DNA from: Microcebus murinus
Taxonomy: Eukaryota > Chordata > Mammalia > Primates > Cheirogaleidae
Assembly: GCF_040939455.1 (NCBI RefSeq)
Contig: NC_134109.1
Span: 75,235,001-75,299,000, forward strand
Direction: 5' to 3'
DNA: 64,000 nt
Below are positions 35,541 through 48,200 of this stretch, one piece after another. The position numbers and the translations under genes are program-made. Below the pieces are notes generated by a model, which saw only the letters and a program-made list of their open reading frames with translations, was not told the DNA's origin and ran no database searches. The first letter of the stretch is position 1. Each line of letters starts with the position of its first letter.

Positions 35541-38500
35541 TCTACTATAAGGTTATATCTTTGCAATAAGAAATGACCTGGTGATGAAGTAAAATATTTC
35601 AGTTTTGGTGAAGAGAAAATTTACTAAAATTAGCTTAAAAAAGTTTTAAAAAAGGGGTGGTTAGTGACAGCTTACTTTTCATTTGAATATTCTGTTTCTT
35701 TTTTTTTTTTTTTGAGGAATGGGAATATAATTATATTTTTTATTTTTAAAAGAAGGAAAGTTATTTTCTTCTTTGAGACCCATGATAACGTAGGATTGCA
35801 AAAGTTAATCCTTTTTTTACTTATTCTTTGTGGCCTTGGTAATAGCTAAGCTGTGGTTATATTCTGGAGAATAATACTGCAGCAAAATGGTATATAATAA
35901 CATGTTTAAGAGAAAGATCTTTTAAGTTGTTATGACTTGGCAAAGTAGTACTAATATGAAGAAAGCAAATATTGAGGTTCTCAGATCCAACAATCTAGTT
36001 TACTGATTGTTTATACTCATATAAATGGCTTAAATATTTTGGCTAACCTGATCAGTTGATGTGGCTAATTTGATTAAATCACATACTCATCTGATTATCT
36101 AATTGATCTAATCTTATAGGCTAGCCAAAACCTCACACATCTCACATGAGGAAATAGAGAAATGAGAGACTCTAAGTGATTTGCTCAACATCATGTACAA
36201 ATTACGTTGTAGATTCTTGACTATAACTTAACTACTTCTGATTGTTAAGTTCAAGTTCCTTTTCCAAGAAGTTACCTTTTTGATTTTATTAGAATATTAT
36301 TCAAAATATTCAAAATCTTGGGTACACATGAGCTAACATTTTAGCACATCCTCTGATGAAACATCCTTCAACAGGTGAAACATTTAAGAACAGATAAGCC
36401 CAGTATTATAAACATGATGGCAAAGAGAAGTCCTCAGTTGACAGAAAGAGAAAATAATAAATGGCACCTTTTTCATCTCTAAACTCTCTAATTCCAAGAA
36501 AACACCCTAAAGCCTTTGCCTTGGGTAAAAGATATTTGAAATGGCAAATCCGGTTATCAATTCATCTCTATGTGTGTCGGGAAGGATTACTATAGTTAAG
36601 TATATTCTAAGCCTGTTTATACCCAGCATTACTCCCGTTGTTCCAGGAAGAGTGCCTATTTTTATTTTTATTTTTGAAGTGACACTAACCTGAGAAGAAA
36701 GAAAAAAAGAGTATGTTTAAGCCATTCTTCAAAGCTCATCTCTATGAAGCTATTTTGATGGCTTCAAAAAAAATAGCAAGCTGCAGCTAAATTAGATAGT
36801 CTCACCCTTACATTCTCTGAATACAAATAACAAACGAATGTGATGTACTTACAGAGTTTGATAATCAAATTTGTAATTCTGCTTATTTTATACTGTTAGT
36901 ATGGCCTAGAATTGAAAATAGAGACAACTAGTCACAGAGGGACCCTTTTAACACTATTGTTTTCACATTTTCATATGAGAGCAAATGGGAAATCTCCTTG
37001 TATGACATGGTGCATATAACATGAAATTTTCACGTGACCAACACATGTACTCAACAATGCTGCTGAGATAAGCATAAAGGTTTTCAAATATTTGATAATA
37101 TTCATTGAATAAATAAACTTGGATACCTCTGAGTTAGGTAGTATCCTGTTGGTTCTACTATATATGATACTTTATTTTAAATATCTTTAAAGTGAACACA
37201 ATAACTCTTTTCTAGAGTGTATTATGCTTCCAAATAATTACTAGTAGCATTCCTTAAATTCACAAAATATTCAATATTATTTAATAGAAAACAATGACTA
37301 AAGTCTTAAAGAATATTGAATTATTTTTCATAACTTTAACCACATACCCATACCATAGACACTCTGCACCAAGAAAATTAACATTTTCCAAACCACTTAT
37401 GTCTTTAGCTCCTGATTACTCCCATGATTCAAACCACTTAGATTTTCAGTTTTAGATTACTCCCTTTAACATTCAATTACCATTTTAGAAGTTTCATAAT
37501 TGAATTCAGATCTACCATCTCTTTACTTGCCACAATACCACCTGTGTTAGGGTTTGAGAATTCTGAAGTAAATATAGAGGAAATTACAGATTCTTAGTTA
37601 AAAAGCCTACTAAAGATCTCACATCAACAGAATTCTATACCTATTTCTAACAAAGATCAGTTACAATTTAATTTTCAGCTTTTTAAAGAAATTCTGTTCT
37701 TTTTTACAGCCATCAAGCAGAAAACACAAAATAAAATTACATTAAAATAGTAATAGAAAATTAGCATAATGGAAAAGAAATACACAAAGTCAGACCTCAA
37801 GGGTCAATGTGCTAAATCAAGTTTATAATTTTTTTTAATGGTTATTCTGTTTTTCTTGTGTTAGGTAATGGTATTGTTGGAACACTAAGCCTTTAACATC
37901 TGTGCACTTTGGATCACCTTAAGCCAGCTGGTTCCTCTCAAAATTGCTCATCTTTTGTTCTTGCTATGTTCTGACCTGGGCCCCTAGCCTTAAGACAGCA
38001 ATATGCTTTCTGCAGCCAGGATATCCTCTTCAGGACTGTCAGACAATCTCAAATGATTGATGTGCTAGTCTGGTGCTCTGGTATTTTTCCCTTTAGTAAA
38101 TCTGCAGTAAATCTCCAGCTCATTCTGTAAGAATGCTAATTAGATCTACTCTTACTAACTTTATGCACATTTTTCTTATTTTCCTGTATCTTTGGAGGTG
38201 AGTTTGAAGTTTATAATACAGTGTATTTCTAAAATCATTTTAATAATATTAGATAGAAATAAAATACATTTCCCATCAAGGTAAATAATTCAAGCAGTGA
38301 ACTCAATTGGCTTTCTTCCTTCCAGACTGTGCCATGCATCCATGCTACAAGCCTGGAGCATGATTTATAGGCCTGCTCTGAAAATTAGAAATCATTTACC
38401 TATTTGCCTTTCAACTCTTTTTTCCCGCTGCTCCTTACTATGCTTACTCTAATTTGGATCCTGCTCTACTCCTTCTGAGATCATGCCCCTTACTGAGTCA

Positions 38501-39224
38501 TGGTGTTCTATCATGCAAAGCCCAAGCAAGGCAGCATCAGGCTCTTGAGGATGTCAGGCTTGCTTCTTTGCTACAGAGATGTTTTCACATAAAGACAGAC
38601 CTCTATCAATCTCAGGGCATTAATTCTAAACCTCTTGCTTTAACATAAATTGTACCATGTCTCTGAACCTGTTGATTTTGGCTTTGAAACTCATGATTTA
38701 TTGTCTTTTTGGAGACTTATGTAACCTCTCATTCTGAGTCTAAGAATTAAGTTTCTGGCTTCAACCTTTTGCTTTCATTCTTGACCAAATTTGGACTTTT
38801 TCTCCAAATAGCTCACCTCCTTCAGTAAATTTTGGAGGTGCTATGGTTCCCAGAAAGTTTTAACTACCTCAGCAGAGCTCCCTGCAAAGACCACACCCAA
38901 TATATTCAACCTGACTCCAAAAGTAAGAACTCAACTGGAAAAGGCCAAGAAGCAAAGACTGAGTAGATAGGTAGATGTTGTGTGGCCTTAAGAACCAAAA
39001 CAGTTTCAAAGCAAGGTAGGTGAGAGGAAAGGGAGCATTTCAGGGATAAAAAAAGATGGAAAGAAAAACCTGGGCATATTTAGGGCTCTTGTAGTATGGC
39101 TGAGCACAGTATAATCATAAAAGATGCTTAAGTCATTTTAAAAACATACTTTAGTATATCTGCATTAAATTGTTGCCTTCAGATTTCTTATTAGTGGCAA
39201 CAGAAAAGTGGATAACCATAACGC
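35541..39224. other. No recognisable gene or repeat
   Basis: Long AT-rich stretch with a poly(T) at 35699-35713 and simple AT patches. The sequence at 36140-36230 has a faint antisense-MIR look (GAGGAAATAGAGAAATGAGAG). Region 37870-38830 is somewhat more balanced but carries no landmark. Nothing gene-like. Confidence 0.45.
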
Positions 39225-39990
39225 AGAGAAATTGGGTACTATTCTGACTGGGTCCTCAAGATGGACATCCCCATTGAGGGCAGATGGGTATAGTGTTCCT
39301 CCGCATGTGACACTCTGAGAACACATTATCATTCTGTGTTTGGCATGGAATGCATAACCTCAATCTATCCATGAAGAAACATCACGCAAAACCGAAAGAA
39401 AGAACTTCCTATTATCAAAAATAGAATTAGAGTTTTCAAAGATGTCAATGTTATAAAAGACAAAGAAAAACTTTCTAGAAATTTTCCTGATTAAAGAAGA
39501 CTGAAGAGACTAACTGTAATACCTGATTCTAGGCGGAATCTTGTATTAGAGGAAAAACAATACTATAACAGAAATCACTGGGTCAGTCAACAAAATTAGA
39601 ATACAGTGGAAGATTAGAAATATGCATCAATTTTAAATTTACTTCTATGTAAGACAATATTCTTATTTTTAGGAAATAGATGCTGACGTGTATAGGAATA
39701 AAGGACCATACTAACTTCCAAAAGGTTTAGAAAAAATGTGTGTGCATGTTTTTACATAAAACATGTACATACATATCTCATATGTATATATACATATACA
39801 TATATACAGAGAGAGAGAAAGGGTGAATGCATGAGTGCACTTATAAAGCAGATGGAGCAAATGTCAACAATAGGTGAATGTGGGTAGAAGATATATAGAC
39901 AGATATGTGAGCATTCTACATATTAAATACTATTCTTATTCTTGCTACTTTTCTGTAAGTTTAAAATAATTGCAAAATAAACCTCTAAAG
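39225..39990 (+). repeat. L1M (L1MC/ME-type) LINE 3' UTR, sense
   Basis: TTCAAAGATGTCAATGTTATAAAAGACAAAGAAAAACTTT, CTGATTAAAGAAGACTGAAGAGACTAACTG, TTTTTAGGAAATAGATGCTGACGTG...TAGGAATAAAGGACCATAC and the terminal CAACAATAGGTGAATGTGGGTAGAAGATATA...CTTGCTACTTTTCTGTAAGTTTAAAATAATTGCAAAATAAA are the known 3' UTR blocks of old L1M subfamilies. The internal TATATACATATACA...GAGAGAGAGA simple repeat is typical of this UTR. Confidence 0.85.
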
Positions 39991-41424
39991 AAATAAAAAC
40001 TGCTCTAGAATGCTAAAAGCTTCTATCATTTACTACAAAAAAAAATAAGTATGTGAGGTGATGGCTATCTTAATCAGCTTGATTTAATCATTCTACAGTG
40101 TAAAACATGTCAAAACATTACATGGTACCCATACATATATACAATTATTATTTTTCAACCAAATGACAAAACCAACAAAAAGAAACACTTAGGTATGGTG
40201 ATAGGGTGGGGAAAACCTAAGAAAGGCAGGACAATGTGTGCAGTAGATAGAAATCTCTTCATTTAAGTTACTATTGGTCAAAAAGAGAAAGAATATACTT
40301 GGAGAACCTCCAATTGGAAAGGCAATTCCTATTGAAATGAGAGTATATATACTTGTGCCCAGAGAAGATGCTTTCTTCTTTATATGCCATAAACATTCAG
40401 GACTTGAAATAGTTTGTATTATATATAATAAGCATATGTAAAAGTGACTTAACATGTTAGTGTCTATGTTATTTGTCCTTCTATACACTAGATATGATAA
40501 ATGTAATTTGAATGTAACAATAAGAGGATCAACACTATGGATAGAGTAAATATATGCTTATCTGAAAGTTAGCAGATAAAGAGGTATTGCCAAAATAAAC
40601 AAGCCGAAAGTGAGAACGGACATTCAAAGTACATTATTGTGTTACTGGAACATCTGGTACTAACACTGTCAAGTTTACATATGTTCTCAAATATTTATGT
40701 AACAATCAAATGCTAAGCATTCCAGCTGCACTTGTAAACTTTTTATGAACTGAAGTCATATGCACAAGCTCAGCTAAATATACTTCACAGAGGGAGGAGC
40801 GTGAGGAAACTATTAACTCTCAAAACTGAAGTTTGATTGCAGTGCAGCCTTCTGGCAGTGTTATGGACCAGTGTTTGGAGTGAGTGCTGAGATGCTGCCT
40901 CATGTGAGATTCATTCCAGCAGGTAGAATCAGAAATACCTAACCAATGGGTCATAATAATGATCTGGCAGCTACCTTTTTTGTACATAATATAATCAGGA
41001 AAGAAAGTATAAGGGGGTAAAAAAAACAGAACAAAAGACATAATGACATAAAGTCATTAAGAAAAAGAGCATTTGATACTAAAATGAAAAAAAAAATTTC
41101 CTCAACCCATCCTAGAGCTAGCACAGGTAAAACGACTGATTGTATACAAATTAGAAAAGATAGCTAAAAAAAGAGGAGGATTTTTTGTATGGTGATCCTC
41201 TATATTACTCTTAATGAATATTAGTTGTGGAAAATTTCTTCCTTAGAGAGAATCTATAATAACTGCCTTAAACCCATTTCAAAAAGCAAAATGTCAAGAG
41301 CCAGAGGGAAACAGGTATTTCATGCTGGTTTTCTCTTTTAACAAAAGGAAGCAGATGGACTTATTTTCCCCAAAGTTTACCTAATCATTTCTTCGATGCA
41401 ATTTCTAGAGTATGAAATTTTCAC
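39991..41424. other. No recognisable gene or repeat
   Basis: Unique AT-rich sequence. Minus-strand open frames at 40189-40488 and 40820-41041 carry no motif. Confidence 0.45.
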
Positions 41425-42262
41425 AGAAACTTTTCAAAAGAAGATAGATTAATGGCCAAGAAATATATGGAAAAATGATTAATATTTCTAATCATCAGGC
41501 AAATGCAAATCCAAACCACAATGAGATATCACTTAACTACAGTGAGAATGGCCTTTATCAAAAAGTCCCGAAACAACAAATGTTGACATGGATGTGGAGA
41601 GATAGGAGCACTCCTATACTACTGGTGGGACTGCAAACTAGTACAACCTCTATTGAAAGTAGTATGGAGCTATCTTAAAGAACTGATAGTACAGATACCA
41701 TTTGATTCAGCAATCCCACACCTCGGTATTTACCAAAAAAGAAACAAAAAACAAAAAAACATTCTATAAAAAAGATATCTACACTTGAATGTTTATAACA
41801 GTACAGTTCATAGTTGCAAAGATGTGGAAACAACCCAAGTGCCCATCAATACATGAGTGGATTATTAATAATAAAATGTGTTACATGTATACCATGGAGT
41901 ACTACTCAGACATAAAAAAATGGTGAACTAATACCTCTTATATTAACCTGGATGGAACTGCAGCCCATTCTTCTAAGTGAAGTATCATAAGAACGGAAAA
42001 ACAAATGTCACATGTACTCACCAATAAATTGGTACTAATTGATCAATACGTATGTGCACATATGGAAGTAACATTCATCGGGGATTGGGCAGGGGGGAGG
42101 GGGGAGGAGAGGATGGGTAAATTCACACCTAATGGGTGCAGTGTGCACTCTCTGGGGGTTGGGCATGCTTCTGGCTCTGACTCAGACCGTGCAGTGCAAA
42201 GGCAATTTATGTGACCAAAGCATTGGTACCCATATCATATTCTGAAATTAAAAACAAAGAAA
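41425..42262 (+). mobile_element. Strepsirrhine L1 LINE, 5'-truncated (ORF2 end plus 3' UTR)
   Basis: AAAGAAGATAGATTAATGGCC, CAAATGCAAATCCAAACCACAATGAGATATCAC, ACTGGTGGGACTGCAAACTAGTACAACC and GGAAACAACCCAAGTGCCCATCAATACATGAGTGG encode the C-terminal end of L1 ORF2. The 3' UTR (about 41990-42262) reads ATGTACTCACCAATAAATTGG, GTAACATTCATCGGGGATTGGGCAGG then a G-rich run, which is not the human L1PA type. Broken by stops; dead copy. Confidence 0.93.
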
Positions 42263-42654
42263 TATTGTAAAATGGAACTAACTCACCAAGTTCTTTATTT
42301 TCTGCACATAAGATCTTAATCAAACTGATTTCTGTCAGGTTGAGGTTGAAAGGATGTGGGTTTTTTGTTTGTTTTGTTTTTTTTTAATAAAATTTCCTTC
42401 CACCTTGATCTGACTGGCAGGAATTCTGAAAGTTTCCTTTAGAATTAATCAGATGTTTCAGAGTGATTTGTTGATCCTGAGGTGTGAATTTATCTGTAAT
42501 CTGTGGGATACTCCTGTGTGCACTTTTTTTTTTTTTTTTTTTGTGTGTGCACTTTTTAACTGTCAATAGCATTTCACTTGTGCCAGCACTTACAATCACA
42601 AATCTTGGGCCTTAGAAGAAAACTTTTCTTTTTTTGTTGCCCTGTGTCATAGTA
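42263..42654. other. Unique sequence with poly(T) tracts
   Basis: Poly(T) 42524-42542 is bracketed by two copies of GTGTGCACTTTTT (42516-42528 and 42545-42557). No gene. Confidence 0.6.
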
Positions 42655-42812
42655 GCCTTAGAAAAGTGTCTCTTAACTTTAGATGCACATTTGAATAACC
42701 TAGGGAATTTTTTAAAATAACAAACCCAGGCCACATCCCAGAGCAATTGAAAAAAATTAGACATTCAGGCATTAGCACTGCTTGATTGTGCAGGCTGGTT
42801 TGAGAACTTCAC
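42655..42812. mobile_element. MER5A-like hAT MITE
   Basis: TCTCTTAACTTTAGATGCAC, GGGAATTTTTTAAAATAACAAACCCAGGCCACATCCCAGAGCAATTG and GGCTGGTTTGAGAACTTC follow the MER5A pattern ('gggaacttgttaaaaatacagatgcctgggccccacccc...tttgagaaccactg'). Confidence 0.8.
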
Positions 42813-43879
42813 CTCTTCTCACATCTTGAAAACAATAGAAGGGCCAATAAGGGACAGTCCAAGAGTAGGAGGTCTAGCCTTGCTCAACCTACAGCTTCTC
42901 CTATTTTAGCTGAGGGATGGTGTGGTAAGAAAAATTGATCTTTTTTACACTTTTGACAGGTTATGAAAAAATGGCAGTTTTTGGCTACAAAAAACTACAT
43001 TGCACAATCATGAATGTGAAAAAGGGGGTTGTATGTAGGCAGAAGCCTAAATCATAAGCAGGATGGGACATAATAACCTCATAAGAATGCTTTTTGGCAT
43101 TATTTGAAACAATGTGTCATGTATATGTAAATTTCTGGGAAATAGTATTAGCTGATAGAATAACTTGAAGTTCAGCTTTAAGAAGAATTACTATAAGTTC
43201 TGATCTGCCTAGATAGTTCCAGTTTATATCTATTGTCCCATGTAATTACTAATGGTACTTTCTTTGACACACATGCTTTCCTTGACTTCTTGCTTATGTC
43301 ATATGTTATATTAAAAGGGATGGGAGGTTTTTCTGAACAGAAAATTCCATCTAAAAGTGAGAAAAGATACATGAATTACACATAGTAAGTACTCAGTAAA
43401 TATTAGCTGTTATATGATTAAATTATTATTAAGGCCCAAACAACAGGTTTTAAAAGCAATCTATAAGTATTAAAAGAAAACAAAAATGCACACCCCCCAT
43501 TTCAATCACATCTTGGTACCTGTTTTTCTCTACATCCCCATAAGAGGTTATGTAGTGTCATCTTTGAAAATAGATGGCAGTCTTCTTATTCTTTTTTCTG
43601 TATAAAAATAAAATTCAAGATAGTCAACAAAAGATTTCTTTCTTAAAAATGTCAGAGAGATTTGTATGTTATAAACCTAGTTTTTTAAATCGTTACAAAA
43701 TAGATGCCATTCCTTATGATTATTAATCCAAGTTTAGTAATTTCTGTCTAACGCTTTGGGACAAGAAAGCAAAAAAAAAAAAAAACAAAAAAAACCCAAA
43801 AAGACAGAAGTGACATTAAGATATGCTTTAAGTACAGTTATCTGAAATGTTCTCTTGTTTTGACTTTTTCCAGAAGGAA
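42813..43879. other. No recognisable gene; weak MIR/L2 tail
   Basis: Around 43380-43440 ACACATAGTAAGTACTCAGTAAATATTAGCTGTTAT is the common 3' tail of MIR or L2. A poly(A)-like run (43770-43798) lies nearby. Otherwise unique. Confidence 0.45.
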
Positions 43880-44145
43880 AACTTGAAACAATGATTAAAT
43901 GAGTATAAGTTACAAAGAGGCATATTTTAGCTCAACATAAGGATTTTTAAAATAGAGTTGTCCAACAGAATGGATTGTTTCAGGAAATGATGAGCTCCTT
44001 TGCTGAAGATATCCAAATTGAGACCGGATGAGCATATGCCAAGGATGCTGCAGAAAACATTTCTGCACTGTGTGGGAGGTTAGCCAACAGAAGATGATGT
44101 CTTAGGTTCCTTCCAACGCTAAATTTTATAATCTTCTGACTATCC
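43880..44145 (+). repeat. L3/CR1 LINE 3' end
   Basis: AAAGAGGCATATTTTAGCTCAACATAAGGA, GGATGAGCATATGCCAAGGATGCTGCAG, GGTTCCTTCCAACGCTAAATTTTATAATCTTCTGAC match the tail of mammalian L3/CR1 ('ggatgaccacttgtcggggatgctg...gtcccttccaactctaagattctatgattc'). Confidence 0.75.
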
Positions 44146-44859
44146 AAACCAGAATAACTACTTTAATGATACAAAGTCTGAAGCCTGGTTAAGAAAATTG
44201 AAAAAAAGAAGAAGAAAACAAACAAACTTTTTTTGGCTACCAGGGAAAGCAGACTATATGAAGAAGCTTCTTCTTTTTTTAAATGCTGAGGATAAGGAAA
44301 GCTACTACATTTTAAAAGTATGTATTTTATGAGGCGTGCAATTATTTTTTAAAATCTTGTATAAACAATAAAGCATACATTTCCAAAAGATAAATGAACT
44401 GAAGAATAAGAAATCATTTGCTAAAATACTGAGTTACACAAAACAAGAGGAAGCTAGGCAGAAAGCCAATGAAGGACTGAGCAAGGTTTTCCACAGTCTC
44501 ACAGTCCTATAGAGGCAAAAACTAGAGTTCAGAAACTTCCAAGGGGGAGAGATTCTGATTAAAAACCCAGAGATCTCAACTGGGAACCTTGGTGCCCACA
44601 TAATTGAAAAGCAGAGATAAACAAGAAGCAAATTGAGCATTATAAAATCTGTAATTGAGTCCCAAAATTAGAATAAAGTAATCTGCCAACACTCTATTAG
44701 CCATCAAGATCCATGGAAAGAGGTAACATTATCGAGAACCAGTATAGTTTAACAAAATATTTAGCATTAATAAAAAAATGAATAACAGATATTACACAAA
44801 ACAGGACAGGAGGAAAAAAATACCCCAGATCCATAGATGACTCATTTATTGTAATTATC
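44146..44859. other. A-rich sequence upstream of L1M, unassigned
   Basis: May be the diverged 5' portion of the L1M/HAL1-like element that is clear from about 44860, but landmark phrases are missing. Confidence 0.3.
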
Positions 44860-47085
44860 CATTTGGATAAAAAAAAATCTCTGATTAATATGTTAAAAAA
44901 CAGATGATATAGTAGAGAACTTATAGATTCCGAAGAGCTAGAATTTATTTTTAAAAAATCAGATGGAAATTCTGGAACCGAAAAAACGTAATAACTGAAA
45001 TTAAGAACTTAATAGGTAGGTTAAGGAGCATACTGGAAGCTGAAGAGAAGGTTAGTGATCTGGAAGAAATAACAAAGTTCTGGGCTGAAACTTGTTGAAT
45101 AAAAAAAAAGAGAAATACTGAAAGATTACAGCTGCCATATGGGAATGGTAAGAAGGTATTTGGAGTTCTAGAGGGAGTAGGAGAGAAAAACTAGGACAGA
45201 GACAATTAAAGAAATTAAGGCAAAGAATTTCCAAAGTGAAAGACATTGAGGGAAAGAAAACCTCAACTAGGTACATCATAGTAAAACTTATGAAAACCAA
45301 AGAAAAAGGAAAAAAAAAAATGAAAATAGCTAAAGGGCAAAAATATACATTATCTTCAAAGGTATATCCATAAAAATTATGTTCTTCTTCTTGAAGGAAA
45401 TAATAAAAAATAAACAATGGAATGATATCTTCAAGCTGCTGAAAGAAAATTGTCGTTCTTGAATTCTCTATCCAGCAAAAATACACTCTAAAAATGAAGA
45501 TAAAATACTTTTGCAGAAAAACAAAAATCAAGTGAAATTTTCACTAGTATATCCTCACTAAAATAAATACTAACGTGAGTTCTGCTAGCAAAAGGAAAAT
45601 GATTCCTAATAGAAACAGAGAAATCAGGAAGGAATAAAATACCATAGAAAGAGTAAAAACATGGGTAAATATAAATGGTTATTGACTATACAAGACAGTA
45701 ATTATGATGTTTTCTGGGGAATAAAACATGTAGGACTAAAATGATTAATAACAATAACACAAAATATGGTAATAAGTAAAGTTAAAATATTCTAAGGACC
45801 TAGCATTGTTCAAGAAGTATAAATGCATGAAGTTATATTAGGTTGTAATAAGTCCAGGAAGTATGTTGTATTCTTTAGGATATACAGTAAAAGAGTAAAA
45901 GAATATATAATTAACAAACTAATAAAGGGGCTGGGGTAATAGAATAATGAAAGATGTCTAATTAACCTTTAATTTTGAAAAGCAGGAAAAATGGAACATA
46001 AAACAAGTGAGGGACAAGCAGAAAATAGATACATATAAGCACAAATATATCAGTAATTACATTTAAAGAAATTGGTCCAATTAAGAGGCAAATATTTTCA
46101 AATTGGATTCAAAATATAATTAGATGATGCTTATAAGAGACATTTCTTAAATATAAGGATAGACAAAAGAAGTAAAAAGATGAAAAAGATATGCTATGGA
46201 AATACAAAACAAAAGAAAGTTGGTATAGTTACTCAATTATTAAAGTAGAACGTGTGACTAAAGGAAATCCACTAGGAAGATGAAATACTGCTAAATGTGA
46301 TTTCACATAGCTTCAAATATCTAAAGCAAAAATTGACAGAACTTAAAGAGAAGACAAATCCATACAACCAACCCTCTCAATTACTGATAAAGAAAATAAG
46401 AAAAAAATCAGCAAAGATATAGAAGATCTAAAGCAGTGGTCCCCAACCTTTTTGGCACCAGAGACTGGTTTCATGGAAGACAATTTTTCCACGGACAAGG
46501 GAGAGGGGTGGTTTTTGGTCGATTCAAGCATATTACATTTATCGTGCAGTCAAACCTCTCTGCTAATGATAATCCGTATTTGCAGCTGCTCCCCAGCGCT
46601 AGCATCACCGCCTCAGCTCCACCTCAGATCATCAGGCATTGGATTCTCATAAGGAGCGTGCACCTAGATCCCTAGCATGCGCAGTTTACAGCAGGATTAG
46701 CGCTGGTATGAGAATCTAACAGTCGCTGGTGATCTGCCAGAAGGCGGAGCTTATGCGGTGATGCAAATGATAGGGAGTGGCTGTAAATACAAATGAAGCT
46801 TTGCTCGCTGTTGTGCAGTCTGATTCCTAACAGGCCAGGGACTTGTACCAGTCCGCGGTCTGGGAGTTGGTGACTGCAGATATAAAGAACAGTTTTAATA
46901 AACTTTACTTAATTGGCATGTATACCACCCTGCACACAATGATCATAGAATACACATTCTTTGTAAGTGCATATGGATCATTTACCAAAATTGACCATGT
47001 GCTGAGCCATAAAGACCCAATAAATTACTTTGGCCACCATTTAATTAAGCTAGAAATCAATAACCAAAAATAACAAATATCTTTG
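44860..47085 (+). repeat. L1M (HAL1/L1ME-like) LINE, interrupted
   Basis: Sense-strand phrases in order: GGAAATTCTGGAACCGAAAAAACGTAATAACTGAAATTAAGAAC (coiled-coil ORF1 region); CCTCAACTAGGTACATCATAGTAAAACTTATGAAAACCAAAG; CAAGCTGCTGAAAGAAAATTGTCG...TCTATCCAGCAAAAATA; GGTCCAATTAAGAGGCAAATATTTTC; CTTATAAGAGACATTTCTTAAATATAAGGA; and after the inserted hAT (46434-46879) ATAGAATACACATTCTTTGTAAGTGCATATGGATCATTTACC (ORF2 endonuclease region). It ends near AGAAATCAATAACCAAAAATAAC. All frames are broken. The 159-codon minus-strand open frame at 45052-45531 is the antisense of this element. Confidence 0.85.
46434..46879 (+). mobile_element. hAT-type DNA transposon, 446-bp copy inside the L1M
   Basis: Left end CAGTGGTCCCCAACCTTTTTGG, right end GAGTTGGTGACTGCAG. 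Flanks ATCTAAAG (46426-46433) and ATATAAAG (46880-46887) form an 8-bp duplication with one mismatch. The interior has an inverted pair around GGATTCTCATAAGGAGCG and GCTGGTATGAGAATC, CATGCGCAG and GGCGGAGC motifs, and the TGTAAATACAAATGAAGCTTTGCTCG block shared with the 23869 copy. No transposase frame. Confidence 0.9.
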
Positions 47086-47985
47086 CTTTATATCCTATGC
47101 TAGACTATAACAAATAAGAAGTACTGGAAGTTTTGCACTACAGAAACTGATCCAGGAATCATTTTAAACATATACAACTATACTTTAAAATAAATATATA
47201 TTCATTTTCAGCTAATTATAAAAAAATCTGTATAGCATGTGTTTTGAATAACATTTTTTAGATGAAATTATACATAAATATATTTTATAGGATATTTTAT
47301 ATAGGATCATTTTTCTTGTTTTTGCTTACAAAATCAAGGTCTCTCATTTTCAAGATGTCAAGATGCATACTGAGACCACTAACATGATTTTGATTGTAAA
47401 CTTTGTTATTAAAAAAGAGCCAACTAGTCAATTTATTTCAATACTTACTTAGTTGCCACAAAAACAAAAAGAAGAAAATGTTAAGCAAATCTACTAACCT
47501 TGACAGACTGATATATGGTCTTATGCCAGCAAGTGCCCAGTGAGATATATTCTGAATCTGCAGGTTCTCTTTGGAGTGAGAGAGACCACCACCAATTTTC
47601 ATATCACCCTAGTGGACAAGAAAATCTACTAAGAAAACTACCTTTTCTGGCAACTCTAAAAAGTAGGCCAACTATAAAAGAAACAAAGGGAAGAAAAGAA
47701 AGCCAAGGTAATGAATGAGAAAATGCTCTTCCCTCAAATCTTAAGATTATATTGTTGTGCCTCAAGGTGACTAATTGAACCTAAGTACTTATTTCTTGTC
47801 CCTCTGAAGTGACAGTAGAAATATAAATCTAAAAATATATCTTTAGCAATGCTGCAAAGTTAGAGGTATGCAACCAGAATACAAGAACAATGAGAAATTT
47901 CTGGAAGATATAAAGCAAGATCAGGACAAAAAGAAAGGCCAAGAAAGATTTGCAGCAAGGCTGAGAATTTGCAAACCCCAAAAAG
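47086..47985. other. No recognisable gene; possible degraded LINE
   Basis: AT-rich. Two open frames on the plus strand (47515-47718 and 47868-48068) are Lys/Gln/Glu-rich, like L1 coding debris or A-rich chance frames. Not called as genes. Confidence 0.35.
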
Positions 47986-48200
47986 GAAAAAGAAAGGATG
48001 TTAAGTGTAACAAATTCTTATGTTTTTTTTTCTTTTTCTCATTTTACATGAGGTTATGTGAAAATTAGTCTGTCCAACCTTCCAGTTCACTAAACTGATC
48101 TTTGGTGTGTTCTTTCTACTATTCAGCTCAATATTGACTGATTTTTTTTTTAAAGTCATGAATCATTTCATTTTCACAGCAGCTTTTCTTCCCAGATATA
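47986..48200 (+). repeat. Unclassified dispersed repeat, copy A
   Basis: Shares a colinear series of phrases with 55420-55650: AACCTTCCAGTTCACTAAACTGAT against AACCTTCCAGCTCAGTAAACTGAT, TTTCTACTATTC in both, and TTTCATTTTCACAG against TTTCATTTTCATAG. Same orientation, substantially diverged. Family unknown. Confidence 0.6.

Noticed and set aside
45052..45531. 159-codon open frame on the minus strand, the longest in the window
   Set aside because: It is the antisense strand of an A-rich L1M fragment. Its Phe-rich product comes from reading poly-A-rich DNA backwards.
46436..46675. Overlapping 79- and 66-codon frames
   Set aside because: Both fall inside the hAT element, in two different frames, and neither shows transposase motifs.
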